From contig JAQGHR010000089.1 of the NCBI GenBank assembly GCA_028291545.1, positions 1 through 64,000 on the forward strand: a stretch of 64,000 nucleotides of DNA, given 5' to 3'. How positions within the stretch are numbered: position 1 is the first letter of the stretch; the number at the start of each line of letters is the position of its first letter. Below, piece by piece: positions 23,735-31,754 of the stretch. This DNA is from Planctomycetota bacterium. Lineage in GTDB: Bacteria; Planctomycetota; Planctomycetia; Isosphaerales; Isosphaeraceae. Made by a program: the position numbers and the translations under genes. Below the pieces are notes generated by a model that had not been told where the DNA came from, ran no database searches, and saw only the letters and a list, made by a program, of their open reading frames with translations.

Positions 23735-24664
23735 TCAGCAGGATTTGCCCAGGACGACCGCCTCACGAGCGGCGGCAGCCTCTGGCGCGGTCAACAGCTC
23801 AAGGAACCGGGACGCCGTCAGCCCCAGCCCGCCTCCGCTTCGGTGGAGGATCGCCAGGGGTCGGACCAGGCGATGATCGCGAAACCGAACGGCGACCAGC
23901 GACCCATTCTCGACCTCACGCGCCACCGTGGGTTCGGGGAGGATCGCCACGCCGGCAGGTATCTCGACGGCACGCTTGATGTTCTCGATGTTGTCGAATT
24001 CCAGCGCCGTCTCGACCTGTACCCCGTGTTTGCGGAGGAACTTGTCGATGGCGCGGCGGATCGAGAGGTCTTGGTCGAAGTTTACGAATCTCTCCCCGTC
24101 GAGCTGACCGATCTCGACGGTGCCCAGCCTCGCGAAATGGTGCGAGGGGTGAACGGCCACGATCATCTCCTCGTCACGCCAGGGGATCACGGTCAGATCG
24201 GGCCATTTCTTCGGAAAGGAGATCAGGCCCAGCTCCGCCGCGCCGGCCGTCACGCTCTCCACCACGCGGGTGGGGTGGAGATACTCAAGGCGAACGTCGG
24301 CGCTCGGGTATAAGGCCTGGAAACGCCCGACGTATCGGCTCATGTGGTGGAGGCCGACCGAGTAGATCGATGCCACGCCGACCGTACCGACGACATTCTT
24401 GTCGTTCTCCAGCGCCTTCACGCGATTCTCAACCTCAAAATAGCGACCCACGAGATCCTTGCATCCTTCGTAATAGACTCTGCCGTGGACCGTGGGAACG
24501 AGCGGGCGTTTGGAGCGATCGATGAGCTTCACCCCAAGTCGCAGCTCAAGCTGATGGACTGCCTGGCTCGCGGAACTCTGCGAGATCCCATTCTCCGCCG
24601 CCCCGCGCGAGAAGCTGGCCCAGCGAATGACATCGCAGAAGATCTTCAAGGCCTCGAGCTGCAT
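23735..24664 (-). CDS. LysR-family regulator, probable regulator of gltBD
   Basis: A 309-residue LysR-type regulator. The N-terminal winged helix-turn-helix (residues 1-60) contains WASFSRGAAENGISQSSASQ, and a periplasmic-binding-like effector domain follows (VVGTVGVASIYSVGL onward). ATG 24664 gives the canonical start QLEALKIFCDVIRWASFSRGA; the longer frame would add 56 unrelated residues. It lies 102 bp upstream of gltB on the same strand, so it may be co-transcribed with gltBD. This contrasts with the divergent gltC-gltAB of Bacillus. A role in controlling glutamate synthase is inferred from position and from the LysR box upstream of the gene. Confidence 0.88.
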   Translation of the reverse strand: MQLEALKIFCDVIRWASFSRGAAENGISQSSASQAVHQLELRLGVKLIDRSKRPLVPTVHGRVYYEGCKDLVGRYFEVENRVKALENDKNVVGTVGVASIYSVGLHHMSRYVGRFQALYPSADVRLEYLHPTRVVESVTAGAAELGLISFPKKWPDLTVIPWRDEEMIVAVHPSHHFARLGTVEIGQLDGERFVNFDQDLSIRRAIDKFLRKHGVQVETALEFDNIENIKRAVEIPAGVAILPEPTVAREVENGSLVAVRFRDHRLVRPLAILHRSGGGLGLTASRFLELLTAPEAAAAREAVVLGKSC

Positions 24665-25193
24665 GGCGCCCCGCGTCGTTAGGTTTCCGCACTTCCTGGC
24701 TCCCCACGGCTCAAGGCGTCCGGTCCCGAACGGGACGGACCCAGCTCTCGCGAATGCGCTGTCGCTCGATAGTAGCCGCTGCGTGGTATTGAGAATCCCA
24801 ATACTAGAGTCGGGTTGGGTTCGCGGCGTCAAGAGGCCTTTCCATTTTCCGAAGGCGGTCTGGCCGGGTCAGATCGATTCCTGGGGTCGGGACCTGGGCT
24901 TTCCAGGACCTGGACGGTGACAAACGGCTCTTCAGGGATCGTCGGCGGCGGCGGGGTGACAAAGCCTTCCATTCCTCCGAATATCGAATTTTTCCGGCGA
25001 CCAAACCGATCAGCATTACGGATCGAATAGAGTGGCCGGTGGGACGCCGCTCTCAATTCCTAAGTTCCAAAGCGATAACGATTTACATCTTTAGGATTCA
25101 CTGAGAAAACGCTCCCAAAATTCGAACTCTGCTGCCGACAAAATCGTAATAATCGTGTGGAGATCGAGGAACCCCGTAGAGAACGAGGACGCG
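24665..25193. other. Gene-free divergent promoter region
   Basis: This interval lies between the LysR gene (minus) and a small plus-strand gene. It contains the GTATTG-N7-CAATAC palindrome at 24786-24804. The right half is comparatively AT-rich and probably holds the promoter of the small gene. No further gene or RNA was recognised. Confidence 0.45.
24786..24804. promoter_or_regulatory. Candidate LysR operator (T-N11-A box)
   Basis: GTATTG-N7-CAATAC is a perfect interrupted palindrome. Within it ATTG-N7-CAAT satisfies the T-N11-A rule for LysR-type operators. It lies 122 bp upstream of the LysR gene's ATG, a usual place for autoregulation. Confidence 0.55.
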
Positions 25194-25424
25194 ATGCGGA
25201 AGCTTGAATTTTACGTTCGAAAGTATGGTCCGGAAGCCGGTCGGAAGCTCTATCACGCCCTTCAGAGCCAGGCTGCTCACGCGGGCGTCAGCGCACGGCT
25301 GCGACGGAAGATTGATGTCATGCGAGGCGTTCAAGCCCCGAAGCCCAAGCCCCAGCCGGACATGCCGCTATTTCCGCAGTCCGAGGCCGAGCCTGCCGAG
25401 GCCTTGACCTCATGCCCGGCATGA
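25194..25424 (+). CDS. Small basic hypothetical protein (76 aa)
   Basis: ATG 25194 is preceded by GAGG six bases upstream, a good ribosome site that favours it over an earlier start. The first 45 residues are predicted helical and strongly basic (RKLEFYVRKYGPEAGRKLYH and ARLRRKIDVMRG). A Pro/Lys-rich stretch and an acidic tail follow. There is no signal peptide and no recognised family. A nucleic-acid-binding role would fit the charge but is only a guess. Confidence 0.55.
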   Translation: MRKLEFYVRKYGPEAGRKLYHALQSQAAHAGVSARLRRKIDVMRGVQAPKPKPQPDMPLFPQSEAEPAEALTSCPA

Positions 25425-25543
25425 CCCGAAGAGAGAAAAATTCAACGGGGACAGGCCCCTAGGCCGGGCCGAACTGGGACGGTAGGATACCCGGGGATCG
25501 GACACCCGTTCTCAGGCTCCCAACAAGGTCACGAGGCTGTGCC

Positions 25544-26170
25544 ATGAAGCGCCGCGAGATGCTCGGAATCTTAGGGACCGCCGCGACCGTGGGTCTGACG
25601 GCGGGGTCCGAGGCTCGCGCCGACCATGAGGCGGAGGCCAAGCCGAAGGGCGAGGAGCTACCCCCGAGCCAGTTCCACCTCGCGCTCTGTGCGTTTCACG
25701 TGGCGAAGGCCAATCCAAAGTTTCAGGTGGAGGCGCACCACTTCTGCGCCGGGGTGGGTGACGGCGTCCACCAGTGTGTCATCTACGACTCCCGCGAGAA
25801 GGGAGCCAAGCTGATCGGCGTCGAGTACATCATCACGGATGCGATCTACCAGACGCTTCCCGCCGCCGAGAAGGCTTATTATCACCCGCACACCTATGAG
25901 ATCACGGCGGGCCTGCTGGTGATCCCCGGAATGTCGGCCGCCGAGGAAGACGCGGTCATGGGTAAGCTGATCACGACCTGGGGAAAGACGTGGCATACCT
26001 GGCCCGACCCCAAGACGCCCTTGCCCATGGGTGATCCAATCCTGATGTGGGCGTTTACCGAGGACGGCCAGATTAACCCGGCGCTGGTCGAGGCGAGGGA
26101 CTCCAAACTCAAGATGTCCACGCCCGAGGTTCGCAAGAGGCGAGCGAGAGCCGGGCTCGACGGGAAGTAG
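25544..26170 (+). CDS. Exported DUF1264 (OBAP-like) protein
   Basis: A 208-residue protein with a Tat-like or Sec leader (KRREMLGILGTAATVGLTAG, cleavage near residue 26). The rest matches the DUF1264 family, related to plant oil-body-associated proteins. Marks include VEAHHFCAGV, HQCVIYDS, AKLIGVEYIITDAIYQTLP, YYHPHTYEITAGLLVIPGM and TWGKTWHTWPD. Several conserved histidines (HH, HPH, WHTW) could bind a ligand or metal, but no activity is established for the family. The gene converges on the methyltransferase gene with only 26 bp between stops. Confidence 0.85.
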   Translation: MKRREMLGILGTAATVGLTAGSEARADHEAEAKPKGEELPPSQFHLALCAFHVAKANPKFQVEAHHFCAGVGDGVHQCVIYDSREKGAKLIGVEYIITDAIYQTLPAAEKAYYHPHTYEITAGLLVIPGMSAAEEDAVMGKLITTWGKTWHTWPDPKTPLPMGDPILMWAFTEDGQINPALVEARDSKLKMSTPEVRKRRARAGLDGK

Positions 26171-26196
26171 TCGGCGGGGCCTCCGTCGAGGACCGT

Positions 26197-27765
26197 TCAT
26201 CGGACAAGCAGCCCTGCACGGTTCAGTCGCTGAAGACACGGCCCGAGAGAGCGCTCCAGGATCGGGCGGACCACGATGGGGTCACGGACGGGAAGGCCGT
26301 TCTCGTTGATCGCGAACGCGCCTTCGGTCACGGCGTTGACAAGGCGGTCGATGATCTCGTGATGCGAGCGCGTCCCATCAAGTTGGCGAATCACCAATCG
26401 GTCGAAATCACTGATCGTGACCTGGCGGTGTCGCAAACTGGGAACACTCGGCCCCGATTCCGCGGCGAGCCGCGCCAGGGGGAAGCCCTCGGGAGTTCCC
26501 GAAGCCTCCAGCGGGAAGGGCGGCTCAAAAGCGTGAAGCTCGAGCGAGTTCGCGACATACGCTTGAAGGAGCCGTTGCGCCAGCACGTCGGGGTTGGTGC
26601 CCGGCTCAACCCCGGCGCGTCCCAACCGATGGCGGATCATCGACCATAGCTCCTCGAATTCCACCGAACGTGGATACAACTCGCTGAGGATCAGTAGCGC
26701 GGTCTTGAACAACGGGTCAATCGTCGACAGGCGGATCATGCCATCGCCGGCTCGGAAATCGACCGTCGTTCTCGATGCGAAATCCGTGGGCGATGTGGTC
26801 GGCCAGACGCTCGCGGAGGCACGCAGCTTCTTGAGGCGTTCGATCGCGGGGACCGGCAGGAGTTCGACGTCCGCCCGACAGAGCAGAGACCGGCGGAAGC
26901 GGCGGTTGCATATGAAGTCGAAATACTGATCTCGATCGATAGGATCTCGTGCGACCTTGTCCAGAACCGCGGCCATCGGCGGCTGAACGGCGACGGCGGT
27001 CGCCCACACGCGAGAGTCGCTGAAGACCTTCAGCCCATGATCGGCCGCGCGCGACGCAAACTCGTGATAGTAGATCGGGTGGTTCAGGTCTTCGAGATGC
27101 TCGTGAAGAACATACGAGTCCGCGTGAGGACGAAGCTGGACCGCCTCTTCGATTAACGTCTTGGCGTACGGCCCTTCGCGATCGGGGATGCTCTGACCCA
27201 GGAAGTCCAGGAAGGCTCTCGCGGCCTTGACCTTGGCATTCGGATCGCTCATGTTGCGGACGTGGTAGAGCATCATCTCTCGGACCATTCCCGGTATGTG
27301 CCAGCCGGGCAAGGTGTTGTAACTGACGTAGGCCACGCCGTTCTTCGAGAGGTTCTCCGAGCAGATTCTCAAGATCGCCGACTTGACCCCGTCGGGCACC
27401 CAGGAGTAAACGCCGTGGCACAGGATGTAGTCGAACGTCCCGAGCTCCCGGGTGACGTCGGCCAGGCTCATCGCGTGAAACTCGACGTTGGTTGCGCCGA
27501 CGGTCTGTGCTGTGGCGATGGCCGTATTGATCTGACGGTTGGAGAGGTCGATGCCGACGAAATGGGATTCGGGAAGGAGCTGGGCGAGCGGGATCAGATT
27601 CCCGCCGCTCGCGCAGCCCATTTCGAGGACTCGGCACGACTCGACCGGCGTGGCGTCCAGACCGAACAGCGTGGCAACCGAGGCCAGTCGCTCCGGGTGG
27701 GTCTCGTTCAGCGCGACACTCTGGTAGGGCACTTCGTCGTAACTATTTCCGTTGTCTTCGGGCAT
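26197..27765 (-). CDS. SAM-dependent methyltransferase with methyltransferase regulatory domain
   Basis: A 522-residue protein. Residues 1-260 are a class I methyltransferase with motif I VLEMGCASGGNLIPLA, the acidic GIDLSNRQI and FDYILCHGVYSWVPD. The N-terminal signature SYDEVPYQSVALNETHPERLA is typical of the family that carries the predicted methyltransferase regulatory domain, which here spans about 220-310. The C-terminal half contains a PqqD-like small helical segment (DRLVIRQLDGTRSHHEIIDRL). Relatives include protein-lysine methyltransferases, but the substrate here is unknown. ATG 27765 gives the family N-terminus; the longer frame adds 62 Arg/Ser-rich residues. Confidence 0.85.
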   Translation of the reverse strand: MPEDNGNSYDEVPYQSVALNETHPERLASVATLFGLDATPVESCRVLEMGCASGGNLIPLAQLLPESHFVGIDLSNRQINTAIATAQTVGATNVEFHAMSLADVTRELGTFDYILCHGVYSWVPDGVKSAILRICSENLSKNGVAYVSYNTLPGWHIPGMVREMMLYHVRNMSDPNAKVKAARAFLDFLGQSIPDREGPYAKTLIEEAVQLRPHADSYVLHEHLEDLNHPIYYHEFASRAADHGLKVFSDSRVWATAVAVQPPMAAVLDKVARDPIDRDQYFDFICNRRFRRSLLCRADVELLPVPAIERLKKLRASASVWPTTSPTDFASRTTVDFRAGDGMIRLSTIDPLFKTALLILSELYPRSVEFEELWSMIRHRLGRAGVEPGTNPDVLAQRLLQAYVANSLELHAFEPPFPLEASGTPEGFPLARLAAESGPSVPSLRHRQVTISDFDRLVIRQLDGTRSHHEIIDRLVNAVTEGAFAINENGLPVRDPIVVRPILERSLGPCLQRLNRAGLLVR

Positions 27766-27947
27766 TACCAGGGCTCCCTGCCGGGAAGGCGAAGCGATAG
27801 ACTCGCGTTGGCCGCTCCAGACAGGATCGGCAAGACGCACGGATGTTCGTGACTTGAGGCTGAGATGGCAAGGATTATAGCGTCGGATCGACCCGAAAAG
27901 AGGAGGCTTCCGTTGAAAGGTTGATCCGACCTCTCCGGGCAGCCGCT

Positions 27948-29645
27948 TCAACGCAGTTTCGGCGGATTAACCCCCAGGCCCGGAATGCCGGCCTCTTCGG
28001 GCGCGGTCCGTTTTTCGATCGCATCGGCGGCACGCAACCATCGTGCGCCGCGGGCGAATCGTGCCGATCCGTCGTAACGAGGGACTCCGAGGCGTCCCCA
28101 GAAGCTTGCCGAACGACGGCTGACTTCGGCCCACTTCGCCGCGTCGAGCTGGAAGTGCGAGGCCGTCTCCGAGGGATCAATCGGCCTACTCGGCGATCGA
28201 TCGAGCCCAAACACGCCCCGACTTCGGAGCTGAGAGAGAGCGTCCTCGGCCAATGCCAGGTAGGCTCGAAAGGTGGGATGCTGGCCGTCGTGAAAGACAT
28301 AGTCGTCCAGGAGGCCCGTCGGCGAGATCGCGGATAGCCGGGCCGGCGCATCGACCAGGACCAGTCCGGGATGCCTTGCGGCGACTTTTCGATACTCGTC
28401 CTGGAACTCGGAAGGACATCGCATCGGCAAGCCGTCCAGGTCCCGGGCCAGCGTGTAATGCTTGCTGGCCTCGTCGAACTTGCCATCGGCCTGGAGCAGC
28501 ACGGCCAGTCGATAGTGCGACTCAGCAAAACCCGGCTGGCGATCTATCAATTGACGGTACGCGGCCATTCCTTGCTTGGGATCCTTCCGCTCCAGAGAGA
28601 GAGCGTCGAGAAAATCTCTACTGAACGCCGCGCGGTCGGCCGCGAGGGCGCTGGGCGAAAGGATCGAGCGGTCGGGGTCGAACCCCACATCGTTGCCGGC
28701 GGGGATGACGAAAATGGGCACCGCACCGGCCCGATCGCACCAGTCCGCGATCGATTCCAGTTCGCGAGCAAAGAGCCGGCAGAGGGCGGCACGGGTCGAC
28801 GGCTCGCAGACCGGTCGTTCGACGAGCGCCCGGATCTCCTTCGGGGACGGCGGCTGGTCAATCCTCTGGATATCGACGGCATCGCGAATCATTCGCGTGA
28901 ATGCCGTCCAATCTCCGACCCGATCGCTGAGCCCGTTGCGCGGCCGCTGGAAGGCGTCGTCCGCGTAATAGTTCACGACTCGCGTCCAGCCCCATCGCGC
29001 CTGAAACTCGTTGTGTCCGGCGTACAGGAGCACGAGATCGGGTCGTTGCTTCTGATATTCGAGCTCGGCCACGGCGCTTGCAAGTGGGATACCGCCCGAG
29101 GCGGCCATGATGATGCGTACTTTCTTCCCTGGATTCGATTGCTCAATCTGGCGAGCGACGACGTGCCCGATTGAGAACCAGGGCTGAAACGGCTGCCCCT
29201 CCGCGCTCGACTCGCCGAGAACCAGAAGGACCAGCTCTCCCGAAGCCCGCGCTTCAGGCACCTTGGGCGGAACGCGCGGGGGCGGAGGCGGCAGCCTGTT
29301 CCAGACTGCGAATCCCCAGGCTCCCAGTTCCAACATTGCGAGGCCGAGAAGGGTCGCGACGCTCAACGCGAGCACCCTTGCCGAGATCGGACGCCGCTCG
29401 CGACGCCTTCGCGCGCGGATCAACCTTCGTGCGGATACGACGCTCGCCAGTGCCGCCGTGACCAGTGCGAAACCGTAAGCGATCAGAACTCCATGAAGGA
29501 ACCCGATGGACGCCCACCGACGGGTGTCCGGCAGCAGACCCGTCCACCAGACGCCGACCCACAGGCGGCCGAGATCCCAGAGCACATACGCTCCGACCGC
29601 GACGCATGCCAGGAGAAGACATCGCCACAGCCACCGCCGACTCAT
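27948..29645 (-). CDS. Membrane-anchored SGNH-hydrolase-like protein with TPR segment
   Basis: A 565-residue protein with three N-terminal membrane helices (about residues 5-25, 40-70 and 90-110) and a proline-rich linker. An SGNH/GDSL-like domain follows: block I is LLVLGESSAEG, block III-like is YAGHNEF, and the C-terminal block is HDGQHPTFRAY with the expected Asp/His. A TPR-like insertion (about 365-425, SHYRLAVLLQADGKFDEASKHY) sits inside the domain. SGNH enzymes are esterases or acyl transferases, and this one should act at the cell surface. ATG 29645 has GGGGCGG just upstream; a GTG at 29666 is an alternative start. Confidence 0.75.
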   Translation of the reverse strand: MSRRWLWRCLLLACVAVGAYVLWDLGRLWVGVWWTGLLPDTRRWASIGFLHGVLIAYGFALVTAALASVVSARRLIRARRRRERRPISARVLALSVATLLGLAMLELGAWGFAVWNRLPPPPPRVPPKVPEARASGELVLLVLGESSAEGQPFQPWFSIGHVVARQIEQSNPGKKVRIIMAASGGIPLASAVAELEYQKQRPDLVLLYAGHNEFQARWGWTRVVNYYADDAFQRPRNGLSDRVGDWTAFTRMIRDAVDIQRIDQPPSPKEIRALVERPVCEPSTRAALCRLFARELESIADWCDRAGAVPIFVIPAGNDVGFDPDRSILSPSALAADRAAFSRDFLDALSLERKDPKQGMAAYRQLIDRQPGFAESHYRLAVLLQADGKFDEASKHYTLARDLDGLPMRCPSEFQDEYRKVAARHPGLVLVDAPARLSAISPTGLLDDYVFHDGQHPTFRAYLALAEDALSQLRSRGVFGLDRSPSRPIDPSETASHFQLDAAKWAEVSRRSASFWGRLGVPRYDGSARFARGARWLRAADAIEKRTAPEEAGIPGLGVNPPKLR

Positions 29646-29904
29646 CCGCCCCTGAGAATCGACCACTGACCGCCCCTCGCAAGCACCTTATGATCCGGAG
29701 ATTCCCGTAGGATTCCCATCAGCTTGACGCGGGTGGTGCGGGCTTTGCCAGGGTCCTTAATCACGCCCTGTCTGAGGAGGAAACCGGCGGAGCCAGCCCA
29801 ACCATGCCATCCCGCGGGGAAACCGCACTAATCTCCGATGCATGTGGCACCCTCGTCAAGGGCGTGTCGATTTTGCGGAGCTGGGCGCGAGCGAAATAAA
29901 GAAA

Positions 29905-29978
29905 GCCGGCCGAGAGACATTAACCTCAAAAAGACCACCTCTCCCATGGTCTTCCCTTGGCAATATCTCCCGGCCGGC
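29905..29978. other. Nested long hairpin, possible structured RNA
   Basis: Outer arms GCCGGCCGAGAGA (29905-29917) and TCTCCCGGCCGGC (29966-29978) pair over 13 bp with one mismatch. Inside, AAGACCA (29931-29937) and TGGTCTT (29947-29953) pair perfectly. The strand of any transcript is unknown. Confidence 0.45.
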
Positions 29979-30023
29979 CGGGCTCATGGACGTGTCCCTG
30001 TTCGGACATCGTCTGTGTGAGAG

Positions 30024-30064
30024 GGGGCGAGCGGGGGGGTCGTGCGAGGCAACCCGCTCGCCCC
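30024..30064. other. 12-bp perfect hairpin
   Basis: GGGGCGAGCGGG (30024-30035) pairs with CCCGCTCGCCCC (30053-30064) around a 17-nt loop. It has no U-run on either side. It lies about 430 bp upstream of the next gene. Confidence 0.5.
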
Positions 30065-30496
30065 TTGGCGGTAAGCCGACACCGGTTGAACGATGCAGCC
30101 GTCGCCGTTGGGGTGGCTCCTGATAACTTTTGGTGAGTCGTTAGGCCTCCGAGAGATCCCTGTGTTCGCTTGGTCTTTTGCCTCTCGTTTGGCCGATGTT
30201 AGAGGAGAAAGCAACCGAAGTGCCAGAGCCTCGAAAACCTTGCAAGATTGTCGGCCACGGCCTGGAAATTTCTCCGATCCGATCCATAACTTTTTGGTTT
30301 ATCTAGACTTACGATTATGATACTTTGCCGGGATTGTTTTGCATCCGTTTTTCACTCATCATCGTTTCTCGATGACATCACCATGTCATGACGATTCTGT
30401 AGGCAATGTCGCCCGGTGATCGTGCAATGATCTCAACGACTCGAATCCTGGTGCTGCATTCTTTGAGATCCTTTGATGTAGAGGCTGTGAGCGATT

Positions 30497-31732
30497 ATGG
30501 AACTGGACCGTTTCCGATTACTTGCGAGTGCGTCACCAGGCCGTCGGGTATCCGAGGCGAACGAGATCGCACGTCTTGAGCGGACGCTGTTGAAAATGCT
30601 CGACGAGGACGGCATCCCTCGACGCCTGGCGGTCGGGGCATGGTGGCAGCTACTGAGCGAGTTGGCCAAGGTCGTCCTCCCGCGCAGCGAGTCATGGTCC
30701 GAATCCATCAAGCAGCGACTTCGGGGATTGCTAATCGGGACGATGAGATTTAGCCGTCCAGACGGTTCCGCCGTGTTCGAGGCGAGGCAAATCCCCAAGG
30801 ACCGAGCGACTCTGGTCCGCGCCTGGGCGACGTTCCTTGATGAGCCCGGTGTCCTGACCGTTGCCGGGTGGTGGTTCGGCCGGCGACGTACGGAATCCCC
30901 GACGCCCCCCCCGCTCCCAACATCGGGGCATGAGTCCCATCCGCTCGCGATGTTGCGGCCCGACTGGCGAGCCGACGGCGACTTCCTGGCCGTCGACCAT
31001 CGAACGGCGGGTGCGGGTTCGTTCCTCGAACTTCAGACGTCGGGTGAAACGCTGCTTGGCCGATCCTGGCTTGCCGGGTTGTCTCCGGCCGGTGTCGGCC
31101 GTGGCGCGGGCTGGTCGACCGGGATGTATGCGGACCGAGCCGAGTGGTCCTTCCGGGTCGGAGACGCCCGAGTGGTCCGAACCGCCGTGCTCCTCCGCGG
31201 CCGCAAGCTCGCCCTCCTCGCTGATGAGTGGATAGGTGCGGCCGGGGGCAACATCTCGGGACGTTTTTCGGTCGCCGATGGAGTTGAGGTGGCACCGGTG
31301 ACTGACAGCCGGGCGTTGTCGCTGAAGATCAACCGTGCGTCTGCGAGGGCCTTTCCCCTGGCGCTCCCCGCCCTGCCCTACGCGACCGATCGCGGGTCGC
31401 TCGTCTATCAGGACGGCGAGCTTGTCCTGACCCAGAAAGTTGACTCGCGCCGAGTCTGGGCCCCCCTCCTGCTCTCATGGGACAAATTACGCAACCGACG
31501 CCCGGCCCGATGGCGAAGGCTGACGGTTTCGGAGAAATCGAAGAATTGCCCCTCGGATATCGCGTTTGCCGCACGCGTCGGCTGGGGGCATGGCGATGGA
31601 TTGGTTGTCTACCGCAGCCTGGCACGGCCCGCGTTACGCACGTTTCTGGGGCATCAGACCTCGGCGAAGTTCCTGATCGGCCTCTTCAATGACAAGGGAG
31701 ACGTAGTTCCCCTACTGAAGGTGGACGGGTAA
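30497..31732 (+). CDS. Unknown protein, possibly heparinase II/III-like in its C-terminal part (411 aa)
   Basis: A 411-residue protein with no signal peptide or membrane helix. The N-terminal 140 residues are predicted helical (LERTLLKMLDEDGIPRRLAV, WWQLLSELAKVVLP), with a tryptophan-rich patch GWWFGRRR. The remaining part is beta-rich (ADRAEWSFRVGDARVVRTAV, GRKLALLADEWIGA) and loosely recalls the C-terminal beta-sandwich of heparinase II/III-type lyases. That resemblance is weak and no catalytic residues can be named. The ATG at 30497 follows a long AT-rich leader. It converges on the photolyase gene with a short shared hairpin between. Confidence 0.65.
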   Translation: MELDRFRLLASASPGRRVSEANEIARLERTLLKMLDEDGIPRRLAVGAWWQLLSELAKVVLPRSESWSESIKQRLRGLLIGTMRFSRPDGSAVFEARQIPKDRATLVRAWATFLDEPGVLTVAGWWFGRRRTESPTPPPLPTSGHESHPLAMLRPDWRADGDFLAVDHRTAGAGSFLELQTSGETLLGRSWLAGLSPAGVGRGAGWSTGMYADRAEWSFRVGDARVVRTAVLLRGRKLALLADEWIGAAGGNISGRFSVADGVEVAPVTDSRALSLKINRASARAFPLALPALPYATDRGSLVYQDGELVLTQKVDSRRVWAPLLLSWDKLRNRRPARWRRLTVSEKSKNCPSDIAFAARVGWGHGDGLVVYRSLARPALRTFLGHQTSAKFLIGLFNDKGDVVPLLKVDG

Positions 31733-31733
31733 G

Positions 31734-31750
31734 GCCACCAATGCGGTGGC
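31734..31750. terminator. Short hairpin between convergent genes
   Basis: GCCACC-N5-GGTGGC lies in the 22-bp gap between the unknown gene and the photolyase gene stops. It is small, and a shared terminator role is plausible. Confidence 0.4.
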
Positions 31751-31754
31751 GGAG

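Larger units (their letters stand above)
29646..30496. other. 851-bp gene-free region with strong hairpins
   Basis: No credible gene was found between the divergent SGNH gene and the next plus-strand gene. It contains two strong hairpins (29905-29978 and 30024-30064, listed separately). Nearer the plus-strand gene, an AT-rich stretch (about 30280-30400) carries two small perfect dyads: TCATCG-N5-CGATGA and GACAT-N4-ATGTC. The AT-rich part probably contains the promoter of the gene at 30497. The hairpins could belong to a non-coding RNA or leader. No known RNA family signature was recognised. Confidence 0.5.

Noticed and set aside
25447..25459. GGGG-ACAGG-CCCC as a mobile-element remnant
   Set aside because: The motif resembles REP sequences linked to RAYT transposases, but it is a single short copy with no transposase, so only a weak mention in the repeat finding is justified.
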